From: Nematostella vectensis
Lineage: Eukaryota; Cnidaria; Anthozoa; Actiniaria; Edwardsiidae
Assembly: GCF_932526225.1 (NCBI RefSeq)
Contig: NC_064035.1
Span: forward strand, 16,977,969-17,041,968
Reading direction: 5' to 3'
Length of the DNA stretch: 64,000 bases
Shown here in pieces: positions 10,001 to 18,800 of this stretch (positions are counted from its first letter, which is position 1; every line of letters begins with the position of its first letter). The position numbers and the translations under genes are program-made. The notes beneath the pieces are model-generated. The model saw nothing but the letters and a program-made list of their open reading frames with translations. It was not told where the DNA came from and searched no databases.

Positions 10001-12154
10001 ATAACAAAGGCCGACTATTTGTTTAAAATAAAGTCAGTACGATTTAGTTTATAAAATGTCGGATCACTGACGATAGAAAACGGGGCTCTACCTACTTCGT
10101 TGACATTGTAATAGTTTTCAAGGGGGATTGGAAGTTAATAGCTTGTAGGGTTCAACATCGTTCAAGTACCTGTGAAATGGGAATTGGCGCTAACTTTACA
10201 ATCTACCGGAAACAGCAAATAGCCTCTATTGCCTTGATCGCGGTGTTATCTTTAAAAATGCAAGGCATCTTTTAAAATTACACCATCGAATGACAAAGCT
10301 AAAGCTTTTAGTCAGGTCATGATTACACCGGCTAGTTGACATTTCGAGAGTCGTAAAGTAAGAGTTTTCAACAGGATTGCTTTGATCCCCGTAAGATCCC
10401 TCGTAAGATTGTGTAGGTGAACTCAACTGACCCAGAAACTATTATCGTATAAAAGAACCAGTACAGATTTTGGCTAAAGACTGTGAATCTAGAAGGAGAT
10501 CAGAGTACCTACTTGGAATTTCGTACATCAACCAGGTTTCTTTGAATGGATACTTTATCACTCGCCGCTAAATTGAACGCGTGCATCGCATAGCCGGCTT
10601 CTTCGTTCTTTTTCTCCATAAAATTCAAAGTGACAGCCTGACCCATTTCGCCGGGCTTGTTCGGGTTTCTATGAGGTGTTCTGTCGTACATAGCAAGCAC
10701 ATAATTCTCCTCTAGATTGTTCACAGGTCCTTGACGAATCTCTAAAAGAGTTAAGCGGTTATCTGCCGTCACGTCTGCTTCGTTTCCTTTCCCCGTAAAC
10801 AGATAATATGTCGCGAGATAGATCCATGCGGTTGAGGTTAGTAAAATCAAATAAAACAGCACTCTTCTCCGTGGTATAATCATCATAAACCTCTCAATCT
10901 GATTTCATAACAAACCAAGGTTTGAAGGAAAGCAGCGTTAAATGTAATGTGGGGGAACAGCCGAAGATCGACTGCCCCAGCTTCGAATCTCTCCGGTTGG
11001 CTCGAACCGTCATTTACTACGAGAGCATAGTCGCTCTAGTTGTCACGATAATAACTTGTGGCCTCATTACGGCTCGGTCTGCACTAAACAAAATCTCATT
11101 GAAACGCTACTATCTCACGTCGTGTCCGACTGTTATCGCTTCTTGAGATGAGACTTGAGAACTGAGAGACTGCGGCGGACAATGATTTTTCCGTAACAAT
11201 CATGCGCAAACGTCGCCTGCTCACATCTGTCAATCAATATGTCAATCATTGCACTTCAACTATCAATCAACTGACCTTCTAATATTAATTTATACTTGAC
11301 GAATATTTGACGAAGGTGTGTGTTGTTATGGATATTTTTATTTATATCAGTTTCTCAATGCCAACGTATTGTAATCACAGCTACATTTTATTTTACGCGT
11401 TGATGGCGATGGCTGGAAGATAAACAAAGCTCTTCAAGAATACAAATGTAAAAGATAAGATATGTATCACGTCGTTAGTCAATAAAAAGCAATTACTTTG
11501 ATAATCAATGTGAATCATGTGATGATCGATATAGCATGATGGGGAAGACCGCGGAAAATTTGTCAATGCAAATTTGTGAGGAAATATAAACCGCATAGGC
11601 GGGAAAGTTGGCTAAAAGACAACAGTGAAATTATTCGTGTTTTAACATACTTACGCATCGTTCCGGTAGTCGGGCAGTCTTCTGTATAAGGACATCATAT
11701 CGCTAGCCACAAGGTTGAACGAATGTAGTTCGTAGCCCTCCTCCTCCTTTTCCTTTAACCTTTTAGGTACGCTCACTGCCTCTCCCATGTCCCCAGGACC
11801 ATCTAATTTGACCCCAGGGGGGTAGTGTTCGTAGCGTGCTGCAACGTATACTACTTTCCCTGGATTTACCCTATTTGTTTGAGCTTCACGAGGACGTTTT
11901 GCTGCCTTCCTCGGGCGGTGAGGATTATGACTTGAGTTTCTAGGCGGTGGTAGTGGCGGGGGCGCGAATATGTTGTCTTCTAACTTTATTTGCCAGTGCG
12001 GCTTTTCAAGTGAAAAGTACTCGGCTTGACGTCTGCGTTTGACTTCAATGTTGACCTCTAGTGATTGTAGCAAGAGGAAAGACACAGTTCCAAAAATCCA
12101 AAAGAAAGAGGTCAACAAGATGGTATAGTATATGGTTCGCCTCCTTGAAATCAT
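1009..12154 (-). CDS. Polypeptide N-acetylgalactosaminyltransferase (pp-GalNAcT), multi-exon, 3' end off the left edge
   Basis: Golgi type II membrane enzyme that transfers GalNAc from UDP-GalNAc to Ser/Thr, starting mucin-type O-glycans. Coding exons in order: 11655-12154 or 10513-10886 (alternative first exons), then 8035-8201, 7272-7647, 6974-7091, 1831-2163, 1331-1429, 1009-1131. Phases join without a frameshift. Visible motifs: the GT-A core [17 protein letters not shown], the metal-binding DxH as LDAHCEC (residues 270-272 in the long form), [28 protein letters not shown] and [21 protein letters not shown]-terminal ricin-type lectin domain follows: alpha repeat MCLDTLGKK...[10 protein letters not shown], beta repeat [15 protein letters not shown]...NQKWQL. 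The gamma repeat (about 45 residues) is not seen and should lie left of position 1. A Gypsy element sits in the intron between 2163 and 6974. The lectin part resembles the GALNT1/13 group and the catalytic part several family members, so no paralogue symbol is given. Confidence 0.93.
2375..2504 (+). repeat. 5' LTR of element 1
   Basis: A 130-bp long terminal repeat starting tgtgacaagttgcg and ending cttcttaca. It contains an AATAAA signal at 2465-2470. It appears identical to 6628-6757. Confidence 0.96.
2505..2520 (+). other. Candidate tRNA primer-binding site of element 1
   Basis: tggtggccgcggttaa immediately follows the LTR end. TGG is the complement of the universal tRNA CCA end. The priming tRNA was not identified. 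Confidence 0.6.
2523..6491 (+). CDS. Gag-Pol polyprotein of Gypsy-type element 1 (1322 aa)
   Basis: Single fused gag-pol frame with no frameshift. Order: Gag-like N-terminus (about 1-200); two zinc knuckles (CX2CX3HX6C from residue 217 and a canonical CX2CX4HX4C at 238-251); aspartic protease with the DTGA motif at 302; reverse transcriptase with [11 protein letters not shown] near 501 and an active site reading VADDF (first Asp 603) rather than the usual YxDD/IDD; RNase H starting QCDASQSG (Asp 756); integrase with an HHCC zinc finger from His972 and a DDE triad at Asp1036, Asp1089 and Glu1125 (D-35-E spacing). The order PR-RT-RH-IN marks Ty3/Gypsy. There is no chromodomain and no env frame. 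The start at 2523 is the first ATG after the primer-binding site. Confidence 0.95.
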   Translation: MASGYVLPPPAPLEIHNSNAADKWKRFVLAWKNYSLATGLNEKAEAVQVATLLTVIGEEAREVYSTFTLTEGETDKIEPVIKKFAEYCQPRKNVPFERFRFNQRMQEPGESYEHYRTALRKLAESCEFDTITPDEILRDRLLFGIHDTKVRERLLRESKLTLAKTDEICRAAESMLAQMKIVKDTSETDVNAVSKLESKKPNIKNYRRKQRGQGKQCDNCGYQHMANQESCPARGKNCRKCGAKNHFANRCKQEVKATEVEETDMYPEETYQTEEVLAVWLDDSQLVTFQSESGSFIRFQPDTGAQCNVLPVHIYKQACNDHKLVKVKPVQTSLVAYGGSKIKVVGHVTIRVWRNHVSCQLDCRLVDSHEIRPILGRKACLGMNIIQYNDNDQFHKPQTDGATVFTVDPKPGAALTREEILAKFPAVFSDGVGKLDGEYTIRLDTNAQPVQHAPRRVAVALRPQLKKTLNDLVDKEIIAPVTTPTSWISSMVVVPKKDGKLRICLDPKDLNKAIQRENYPLPTIEEVATRLHGAKVFTLLDVCNGFWHVQLEEESTYLTTFHTPFGRYRWKRMPFGISSAPEVFQRKMHEFAEGLTGTEVVADDFLVVGYGESYEEATADHDRNLLAFLNRCDQRDIHLNPDKMRLRKSELLFIGHIATDKGLKVDPAKVRAIVDMPSPTDKLGVQRLLGLAQYLAKFLPQLSDITKPLRDLTQSDVQFIWDDAQQSAFEKLKDAVTVTPVLRYYNLDEEITLQCDASQSGLGAALLQNGQPVAYASRALTPAETRYAQIEKELLAIVFACDRFHTYVYGREVVNIETDHKPLEPIFIKPLATAPKRLQRMLLSLQSYSLNVKYKKGKDLYLADTLSRAYLPEVNAWECTRELEEIDHRSWMPVREETWQQLKNAAVDDAVQQNLREVIKRGWPESKTDLPECVHPYFDIRDELTVQEELIFKGQQLVVPRALRKELMEKTHSSHIGIEGCIRRARDTFFWPRMTVELKEYITKCEVCLTHRSGQRKEPILQHEFVARPWGKVSADLCELDNRTLLVVSDYFSNYIEVARLNTVTSRAIIKELKAIFARFGIPDTLITDNGPQFASAEFSVFAKTWMFEHKTSSPRYAQANGKAENAVQTVKRLFKKCKTSGGSEFQALLDWRNTPTAGIGTSPAQRLFGRRCKTLLPVAGSLLQPSYNTEEDTRKLIGTKQRQKFYYDKHSKPLEPIAVGETVRMKLPGQDTWTPGTCLGQAGPRSYNVETEGTTYRRNRRQLISTGETNSQVPDVLESPEPDDAQQQPSQVAMPPDSSQAITRPRREVKPPAWLKDYVPK
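6615..6627 (+). other. Polypurine tract of element 1
   Basis: aaaagagggaaga lies directly before the 3' LTR, the expected plus-strand primer position. Confidence 0.8.
6628..6757 (+). repeat. 3' LTR of element 1
   Basis: 130 bp, by eye identical to 2375-2504. It is followed by the target-site duplicate cccac. Confidence 0.96.
8202..10512. other. GalNAc-transferase intron, no gene seen
   Basis: AT-rich intron between alternative exon B and the first common exon. It contains a G-run at about 8252-8262 (with a longer one at 9247-9264) but no convincing exon, RNA gene or transposon ends. Similar G-runs (6849-6866) and an A-rich tract (7651-7672) lie in the neighbouring introns. Confidence 0.6.
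10513..10886 (-). CDS. Alternative first coding exon B of the GalNAc-transferase (short stem)
   Basis: A second, independent N-terminus about 0.8 kb downstream of exon A. It has a tail MMIIPRRR, a signal anchor at about residues 9-29 and a shorter stem, then GEMGQAV...[12 protein letters not shown]...VDVRNSK, aligning block for block with the end of exon A. The donor aa|gtaggt also leaves two bases, so it joins the same exon at 8201 in frame (...VRNSKCKAKKYP). It predicts a transferase 42 residues shorter with a different cytosolic tail and anchor. It is either an alternative promoter or exon, or a tandem first-exon duplicate. Confidence 0.85.
11655..12154 (-). CDS. Alternative first coding exon A of the GalNAc-transferase (long stem)
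   Basis: Encodes a short basic cytoplasmic tail (MISRRR), a signal-anchor membrane segment at about residues 8-30, and a stem rich in Pro, Arg and Lys. It then has the conserved pre-catalytic block GDMGEAV...[12 protein letters not shown]...LPDYRND typical of this family. It ends with two bases of a codon at a strong donor (gc|gtaagtatg), which is the phase required by the exon starting at 8201 (g|tgcaaagcc). Spliced, it yields ...DYRNDACKAKKYP. The hydrophobic segment, conserved block and matching phase together support a real exon. Confidence 0.88.
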
Positions 12155-13290
12155 AGTTCAAATACCACCACACTCAACAATAGATCACTCGCTGGTTTTC
12201 TCGGTCACGATTGAAGAACTTCCATGTTTCCGTGAGCTCGGAAAGAAAGGCACTTATTGGGTCAAGGAACCAAGGATTTGGGAATGCTTCTCTAGTTAAG
12301 GTCAAAATCAAGGCTAATATTTGCTTTGCTTCGCCACAAAAATCAATAGATACTGGAGAAGCCGTGAAGGAACGACGGGTTATTACGGGTGCCGAGTACA
12401 AGAGAGACTTTTGCGTACCTGTTTAATCTAGAGAGCAAAACACTGGTGTTTATAGAAGAATAGAAATACTATTGGCTAAAAAATTGCACAATTCAATGAA
12501 CCGACCGACAAATTGGCAGTTCATCCTCGTTTTAACATAAATCACTTTTCAATTTTTTGGTGCTATAAACATCTCTTGACCTCAGAAGTCGGGGTATAAA
12601 ATATTTGGAGAGAAATGAGGCCCTTTTCCCCAAAAATATGGAAAAGGCAAAGGAATCTAGACTTAAAAGATTGCAAAAGGAGAGTTAAAAGGAAACAAGA
12701 GTCGAGGCGACTTCTGGGCCTTCAAAATGTTATTTTGGCACGCGCTGTGCGGGCCAACCTTTTGGTCTCTTGTGATTTGTGGTTTACTTTTCGAAAAGGA
12801 CTCCGCTTCCTGCGGCACGCAATATCACTCACACGTATTCACACTTTTGCGTGGACATATTAGTGACATCTTTGTGTTTTTCCTCAGTCTTTGACACTCG
12901 CTTTTTAAAGTCTGCGTAGCAGGCACAAATGGCAGGAGAAAAGAGAGCCCCTGGGGAGGAATGAAAGTGCAGCAGATTTTCCCGTTTTTATTTTCCTTCG
13001 CATTTCTACACGTCGCCCGCTGCCAGCCGCCACCCAGATTTCACTAACTTGTGGTTATTCGGATGTTTTCGTATAGCTCGATTTGGATTTTAAAGGAAAT
13101 ATCTAAAACTCTGGTTAAGCCCTGGCTTAACTGGCTTTTAGAGCCCTGACCCCCGTTACACTTAGCTAGAATTTGATCAGCGTTTAAGCAGTTTTAGTAC
13201 TTGTGAAAATCGCCATAAAGGCTTACCTAACGAAAACTGCATTCCGCAGTGTTGAAAACAGCCCAAAAACATTTGAGTGATCAAGTCATA
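12155..13290. other. Upstream region of the GalNAc-transferase gene
   Basis: Non-coding stretch 5' of alternative exon A. Short open frames on both strands show no domain or codon structure. The promoter and 5' UTR of the transferase are expected here, but I cannot place a transcription start. Confidence 0.5.
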
Positions 13291-13346
13291 TCAACAATAG
13301 ATTCGGAAGAGTTTGAAGGGGTAGGAACAATGGATTCGGAGGAGAG
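13291..13346 (-). repeat. Inverted partial copies of the 23-bp minisatellite
   Basis: aggaacaatggattcggagg and a preceding diverged copy are the reverse complement of the unit in the main array at 13440-14321. About two and a half units are present, separated from the main array by about 90 bp of unrelated sequence. Confidence 0.8.
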
Positions 13347-13439
13347 CCAATTTAAGTATAAGTAAACATATTATTTCATAATCGAAACCTAACTACATAC
13401 TCTCAGAACTTCTATACCAAATCTAATCTCAGAATAAAT

Positions 13440-14321
13440 TCTTCCTACTCCTTCGAATCCATTGTTCCTACTCCTCCGAATCCATTTTCCAACTCCTCCA
13501 AATCCATTTTCCTACTCCTCCGAACCTATTGTTCCTACTCCTCCGAATCCATTGTTCCTACTCCTCCGAATCCATTGTTCCTACTCCTCCGAATCCAATG
13601 TTCCTACTCTTCCGAATCCATTGTTCCTACTCCTCCGAATCCATTGTTCCTACTCCTCCGAATCCATTGTTCCTACTCCTCCGAATCCATTGTTCCAATT
13701 CCTCCGAATCCATTGTTCCTACTCCTCCGAATTTATTGTTTCTACTCCTCCGAACCCATTGTTCCTATTCCTCCGAACCCATTGTTCCTACTCCCCGAAT
13801 CTGTTGTTCCTACTCCTACGAACCCATTGTTCCTACTCCTACGAACCCATTGTTCCTACACCTCCGAATCCATTTGCCTACTCCTCCGAATCCATTGTTC
13901 CTGTTCTCCCGAATCTATTGTTCCTACTCCTCCGAACCCATTGTTCCTACTACTCCGAATCCATTTTTCCTACTCCTCCGAATCCATTGTTCCTACTCCT
14001 CCGAATCCTTTGTTCCTACTCCTCCAAATCCATTGTTCCTACTCCTCCAAATCCATTGTTCCTACTCCTCCGAACCCATTGTTCCTACTCCTCCGAACCC
14101 ATTGTTCCTACTCCTCCGAATCCATTGTCCCTACTCCTCCGAATCAATTGTTCCTACTACTCCGAATCCATTTTTCCAACTCCTCTAAATCCATTTTTTC
14201 CTACTCCCCCGAACCCATTGTTCCTACTCCTCCGAATCCATTGTTCCTACTCCTCCGAATCCATTGTTCCTATTCCTCCGAACCCATTGTTCCTACTCCC
14301 CCGAATCTGTTGTTCCTACTC
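13440..14321. repeat. 23-bp minisatellite, left part (about 38 copies)
   Basis: Tandem repeat with core ctactcctccgaatccattg plus ttc (23 bp). The unit length is not a multiple of three and lacks stops on the plus strand, so all three plus frames are open for hundreds of codons. These are not genes. Sub-variants (gaaccc for gaatcc, gttctcccgaatctattg) recur at spaced intervals, showing higher-order structure. The array is interrupted at 14321 by Gypsy element 2 and resumes at 18801. Confidence 0.95.
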
Positions 14322-14444
14322 TGTAATGTTTGGGATTCCTGTTTGTATGACCGCAAGGTTTTCTGGGTAGCAGCAATAAACAACGAGAGTCCGCCATTAC
14401 TGTTTATTCGTTTTGATCCTAAGGTTTTTCTCAAATACATTACA
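14322..14444 (+). repeat. 5' LTR of element 2
   Basis: A 123-bp LTR starting tgtaatgtttggg and ending aaatacattaca, with an AATAAA signal in the middle (agcaataaacaacg). It appears identical to 18678-18800. Confidence 0.96.
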
Positions 14445-14449
14445 TTTTT

Positions 14450-14460
14450 TGGCGACGAGG
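14450..14460 (+). other. Candidate tRNA primer-binding site of element 2
   Basis: tggcgacgagg follows the LTR after five T residues. TGG matches the complement of a tRNA CCA end. The tRNA was not identified. Confidence 0.6.
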
Positions 14461-14469
14461 ATTTCGGAA

Positions 14470-17400
14470 ATGGCAACCTACGGCAAAATAGACGAATTCG
14501 ACAGAGATTCTGATTCATGGGAACAGTATATCGAGCGTCTAAACTTCTATTTTGAAGCAAATGGAGTAACTACGTCTGACGATGACTTGAAAATACGCCG
14601 TGCAATCCTCCTCAGTTCGGTAGGGAAAAAAACCTACAAATTAATGTCTGATCTGCTGGCCCCAGCGAAACCTGGAGAGAAATCTTATGCTGACTTGTGC
14701 ACCTTGGTAAAGAGCCATTTCAACCCAAAACCGAGTGAAAGCGTGCAACGGCACAAGTTCAATAACCGTTTCAGATTGAGCGGGGAGAACGTGTCTGACT
14801 TTGTAGCGGCTCTACGAAACATGGCAGAATACTGCAATTTTGGTGGCAGTCTGGAAAATATGCTGCGTGATCGTCTGGTGTCTGGAATTAACAATGAAAG
14901 AATCCAAAGGCGTTTGCTATCAGAAGAGAACTTAACTTTCAAAAAAGCTTACGACATTGCTTCGTCTATGGAAACGACCGCACAGCACATGGCCGATCTT
15001 CAATCTGCTCCTTCTACGTTAAGTTCAACGTCTGCATCTGTAAAAAAGGTCAGTTCTTCGCCCTTACCGCGTTCTAAAAGCGAAAATAAAGAGTGTTATC
15101 GTTGTGGAAAAAATCACCACCCGTCAAAATGTCGTTTCAAGGAGGCCACGTGCCATTATTGTAAAAAGAAAGGACATATTGTTGCCAAATGTCTCAAAAA
15201 AGCAAAAAAGTCGTCCGAGACAACCAAGCCAAATTCAAACCACCATCCAAAACAAGGGAAACCAGCAATTCATGTCCTGGATACTGATAAAGAAATAGAA
15301 GATGAAGATATATATCCATTGTTTGCTGTCAGTCAAGGCAACCGCCAAAATCCGTATTTAGTAGATGTTGAATTAAATGGTCTTAAAGTTCAAATGGAAC
15401 TGGACACTGGTGCATCACTTTCAGTAATCGGAGAGGACATTTTTGATCAATTGAAGAACATTGAGGGTTCATCTCTCAATCTGCAAGATACCAAGCTAAC
15501 CTTGAAAACATACACCGGGGAGACAATTCCAGTTTTAGGAAAGCTTGTAGTGGAAGTCAAGTACAAGGACTTCTTTGAACACTTGCCAGTTATAGTTGTA
15601 CAAGGCAAGGTGCCCAGTCTCTTTGGACGAGATTGGTTACAACATGTTAAGTTGTCATGGCCAGAGATTTTCCTAGTTCAAGTTGTATCCCCTGATGTGT
15701 CTGACCTGCTAAAGAAACATGAAAATTTATTCAAGGAAGGACTAGGGACAATTCAAGGAGTGAAAGCAAAGATATACGTTGATCCTCAAGCCAAACCCAA
15801 GTACTTCAAACCTCGCACGTTAGAATATGCACGACGTCAGAAGGTAGAGAGAGAATTGGACCGTTTGTTAGAAGAAGGAACAATTCGTCCAGTTCAATTT
15901 TCGGAATGGGCAACACCCATTGTGCCCATTGTCAAATCTGATGAGTCTATACGCATTTGTGGAGACTTCAAAGTTACTTTGAACCAAGTTAGCAAACTTG
16001 ACAATTACCCAATTCCTAAAACAGAGGATCTGCTAGCTCAACTTGGAGGTGGAGTGCAGTTTACAAAACTAGATCTGAGTCAAGCTTATCAACAACTTGA
16101 GTTAGATGAAGAATCAAAGAAGTACACCACTATCACCACTCATAAAGGCCTATTTGAGTACAATAAACTGTGCTACGGCATTGCCTCAGCCCCTGGGATT
16201 TTCCAACGCACAATGGAAAATTTACTGCAGGGTATTCCGAATGTTGTAGTACGAATAGATGATATTCTCATTGCCGGGAAGACATCAGCAGATCATCTCA
16301 AAAGTCTAACAGAAGTCCTGTCACGTCTGGACAAAGCTGGCGTCCGTCTTAAACGTTCGAAGTGCATTTTTCAAGCACCTGAAGTCACTTACCTGGGACA
16401 CCGCATAGACAAAGATGGTATCCACCCCCTTGACGAGAAAATCAAAGCAATTCAAGAGTCACCGAGACCTTCTAATCTGAAAGAACTGCAAGCCTTTTTA
16501 GGCATGCTTAACTATTACGCTTGTTACATACCTAACATCACTACAATACTATCTCCTTTACATCAGCTGTTAGTCAAAGACACACCTTGGAACTGGAGTG
16601 AAGCACATGAAAAATCTTGGAACCAAGCCAAGTCCACACTTCACTCTTCACAACTTCTAGTGCATTACAGCTTGGAAAGAGAGTTAACCCTTGCTTGTGA
16701 CGCATCACCATATGGTCTTGGTTGTGTTATTTCACATGTGATGGATGATGGGACTGAACGTCCTATTTCATATGCCTCACGTACTCTGTCCCCAGCCGAA
16801 AAGAACTATTCACAGCTCGACAAAGAGGCAGCAGCCATCATGTTCGGGGTGAGGAAGTTCCACTCATACTTATATGGACGGAGTTTTACCATCTACACTG
16901 ATCACAAACCCCTGCTGGGTCTGCTACAGTCAACTAAACAAATACCGACCTCAGCCTCACCACGCATATTGAGGTGGGCGGTATTCCTGTCAGGCTACTC
17001 ATACACTTTAGTATATCGAGAAGGCCAGAAAAATGGTAATGCCGATGGCCTGAGCCGGCTGCCATTGCCAAATGAAACTAGAAATGTTCCAGTGCCTGGC
17101 GACATTATGTTTGTAATGAATCATCTTGAAGTCAACACACCCGTTAAAGTCAAGGACATTGAGCGTTGGACCTCAAAAGATCCTATTCTTAGTGCAGTAC
17201 GACACCAAGTAATGTCCGGTTGGCCCAATTCAAATGATCGCATTGAGTTCAAGCCCTACTCTTATAGAAAGCACCAACTTAGCTGTCAGGATGGCTGTCT
17301 ACTCTGGGGCTCTCGCGTAGTCATTCCTCCTCAAGGAAGAGTCAAGCTTCTCCAGGAACTACATGATGGACATCCTGGAATGGTTCGCATGAAAATGTTA

Positions 17401-18492
17401 GCCCGAAGCTATTTCTGGTGGCCTGGCCTGGACGCGGATATTGAGCAAAAGGTGAAAGATTGCACAAGCTGCCAAAGTAATGCTAAGGCACCTTCTACTG
17501 CACCCCTACATCCGTGGGAGTGGCCGTCTAGACCTTGGTCTCGCATACATATTGACTATGCAGGACCTTTCGAAGGACACATGTTCCTGGTGATCGGTGA
17601 TGCCTATAGTAAGTGGATCGAGGTATTCAAGACAAACTCCAGTACTGCTGCAGTAACCATCCAGAAGTTAAGAGAATGCTTCTCAGTACATGGACTGCCT
17701 GATATCATTGTATCTGATAATGCAACTGCCTTCATAGGTGAAGAATTTGCCCTTTTTATGTCTGAGAATGGCATAAAACACATCACTTCAGCACCTAAAC
17801 ACCCAGCATCCAATGGATTTGCTGAAAGATATGTTCGCACTTTCAAGGAAACAATGAAGAAGATGGGAGGGGAAAAGGAAAACTTAGACACGAAGTTAAG
17901 CAGATTTCTACTAAGCTATCGTACCACACCTCATGCAACCACTGGTAAAACACCTGGTGAGCTATTAATGAACCGGAAGCTGAAGACGCGCTTGGACCTG
18001 GTAAACCCCCTTAGTCAGGACACAATTCGCACTCGTGTAGAAGATAAACAGCTCGCACAGAAGAAACAACACGACAATCTAGTGCCACTCAGAGAATTTC
18101 AAGTGAATGACCCAGTATTTGTCAAGAATTTTTCATATGGTCCAAAGTGGTTATGTGGAACAATTATTCAACAGTCAGGACCGGTTTCGTATGTCGTTCA
18201 ACTCAGTTCAGGTGGAGTGTTTCGACGACATGTTGACCATCTTCGCCTGAGGACAAGCCCACCCACAGTCGCCAATGATCTTCAGAGTTCAACAGAATTG
18301 GCCCAAGTTCCAATGCAAACAACTGTACCCAAGCAGATTCCAAAGGAATTTAAGGAACCTGAGATCACAGTTCCAGAACCTTCATTGGAACCGAAGAAGA
18401 CAGAGCTTCCAGCTTCTGAACCTGCAAGTACTCTGCGAAGAAGTACTCGACTCAAAACCACACCTACTCACCTCAAAGACTATGTATGTTAA
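14470..18492 (+). CDS. Gag-Pol polyprotein of Gypsy-type element 2 (1340 aa)
   Basis: The frame is open from 14413, but the first ATG after the LTR and primer-binding site is 14470 (MATYGKIDEFDRDSDSW), which I take as the start. Order: Gag (about 1-205); zinc knuckles from residue 209 (CYRCGKNHHPSKC) and 228 (CX2CX4HX4C); protease DTGAS at 312; reverse transcriptase with IRICGDFKVTLNQ and active site RIDDILI (Asp597/598); RNase H from ACDASP (Asp744); integrase HHCC from His965 and DDE at Asp1029, Asp1083 and Glu1119 (D-35-E). The C-terminal tail is rich in Pro and Glu. The frame has no internal stops, so the element could be active. Confidence 0.95.
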   Translation: MATYGKIDEFDRDSDSWEQYIERLNFYFEANGVTTSDDDLKIRRAILLSSVGKKTYKLMSDLLAPAKPGEKSYADLCTLVKSHFNPKPSESVQRHKFNNRFRLSGENVSDFVAALRNMAEYCNFGGSLENMLRDRLVSGINNERIQRRLLSEENLTFKKAYDIASSMETTAQHMADLQSAPSTLSSTSASVKKVSSSPLPRSKSENKECYRCGKNHHPSKCRFKEATCHYCKKKGHIVAKCLKKAKKSSETTKPNSNHHPKQGKPAIHVLDTDKEIEDEDIYPLFAVSQGNRQNPYLVDVELNGLKVQMELDTGASLSVIGEDIFDQLKNIEGSSLNLQDTKLTLKTYTGETIPVLGKLVVEVKYKDFFEHLPVIVVQGKVPSLFGRDWLQHVKLSWPEIFLVQVVSPDVSDLLKKHENLFKEGLGTIQGVKAKIYVDPQAKPKYFKPRTLEYARRQKVERELDRLLEEGTIRPVQFSEWATPIVPIVKSDESIRICGDFKVTLNQVSKLDNYPIPKTEDLLAQLGGGVQFTKLDLSQAYQQLELDEESKKYTTITTHKGLFEYNKLCYGIASAPGIFQRTMENLLQGIPNVVVRIDDILIAGKTSADHLKSLTEVLSRLDKAGVRLKRSKCIFQAPEVTYLGHRIDKDGIHPLDEKIKAIQESPRPSNLKELQAFLGMLNYYACYIPNITTILSPLHQLLVKDTPWNWSEAHEKSWNQAKSTLHSSQLLVHYSLERELTLACDASPYGLGCVISHVMDDGTERPISYASRTLSPAEKNYSQLDKEAAAIMFGVRKFHSYLYGRSFTIYTDHKPLLGLLQSTKQIPTSASPRILRWAVFLSGYSYTLVYREGQKNGNADGLSRLPLPNETRNVPVPGDIMFVMNHLEVNTPVKVKDIERWTSKDPILSAVRHQVMSGWPNSNDRIEFKPYSYRKHQLSCQDGCLLWGSRVVIPPQGRVKLLQELHDGHPGMVRMKMLARSYFWWPGLDADIEQKVKDCTSCQSNAKAPSTAPLHPWEWPSRPWSRIHIDYAGPFEGHMFLVIGDAYSKWIEVFKTNSSTAAVTIQKLRECFSVHGLPDIIVSDNATAFIGEEFALFMSENGIKHITSAPKHPASNGFAERYVRTFKETMKKMGGEKENLDTKLSRFLLSYRTTPHATTGKTPGELLMNRKLKTRLDLVNPLSQDTIRTRVEDKQLAQKKQHDNLVPLREFQVNDPVFVKNFSYGPKWLCGTIIQQSGPVSYVVQLSSGGVFRRHVDHLRLRTSPPTVANDLQSSTELAQVPMQTTVPKQIPKEFKEPEITVPEPSLEPKKTELPASEPASTLRRSTRLKTTPTHLKDYVC

Positions 18493-18663
18493 TTTTAAGC
18501 AGCATATCACACACTGTGTACATTTTTCCGGATCTGATGGATTGACAACTTGTCAAGAACTTGTCATGGACATTGTTGTTGTTTTTTACTTATTGACATG
18601 TTGTGTGTATAAATTTGATAGTTTTACTGGCCTCAGCAAGCAAGTATCTTTTAGTTGTAAACT

Positions 18664-18677
18664 TGGGTGGGGCAGTA
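18664..18677 (+). other. Polypurine-like tract of element 2
   Basis: A G-rich stretch (tgggtggggcagta) sits directly upstream of the 3' LTR. It is less pure than a classical polypurine tract. Confidence 0.5.
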
Positions 18678-18800
18678 TGTAATGTTTGGGATTCCTGTTT
18701 GTATGACCGCAAGGTTTTCTGGGTAGCAGCAATAAACAACGAGAGTCCGCCATTACTGTTTATTCGTTTTGATCCTAAGGTTTTTCTCAAATACATTACA
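18678..18800 (+). repeat. 3' LTR of element 2
   Basis: 123 bp, identical by eye to 14322-14444. It is followed by the target-site duplicate tactc and the resumed minisatellite. Confidence 0.96.

Larger units (their letters stand above)
14322..18800 (+). mobile_element. Intact Ty3/Gypsy-type LTR retrotransposon, element 2
   Basis: Complete 4479-bp insertion. The 123-bp LTRs (14322-14444 and 18678-18800) look identical, with tgt...aca ends. The 5-bp target-site duplication tactc (14317-14321 and 18801-18805) is itself part of the 23-bp minisatellite unit, so the element landed inside that array. A candidate primer-binding site tggcgacgagg starts 5 bp after the LTR, and a G-rich purine tract precedes the 3' LTR. 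One gag-pol frame is present with no env. It differs clearly from element 1 in LTR and protein sequence. Confidence 0.97.

Noticed and set aside
14413-14469. N-terminal extension of element 2 Gag beginning inside the LTR
   Set aside because: The ATG at 14413 lies in the LTR and the frame then crosses the primer-binding site; the ATG at 14470 is the natural start.
13462-14513. Long overlapping plus-strand open frames (SSESIVPTPPNPLFLLL-type)
   Set aside because: They are translations of the stop-free 23-bp minisatellite in all three frames; there is no start context and no domain.
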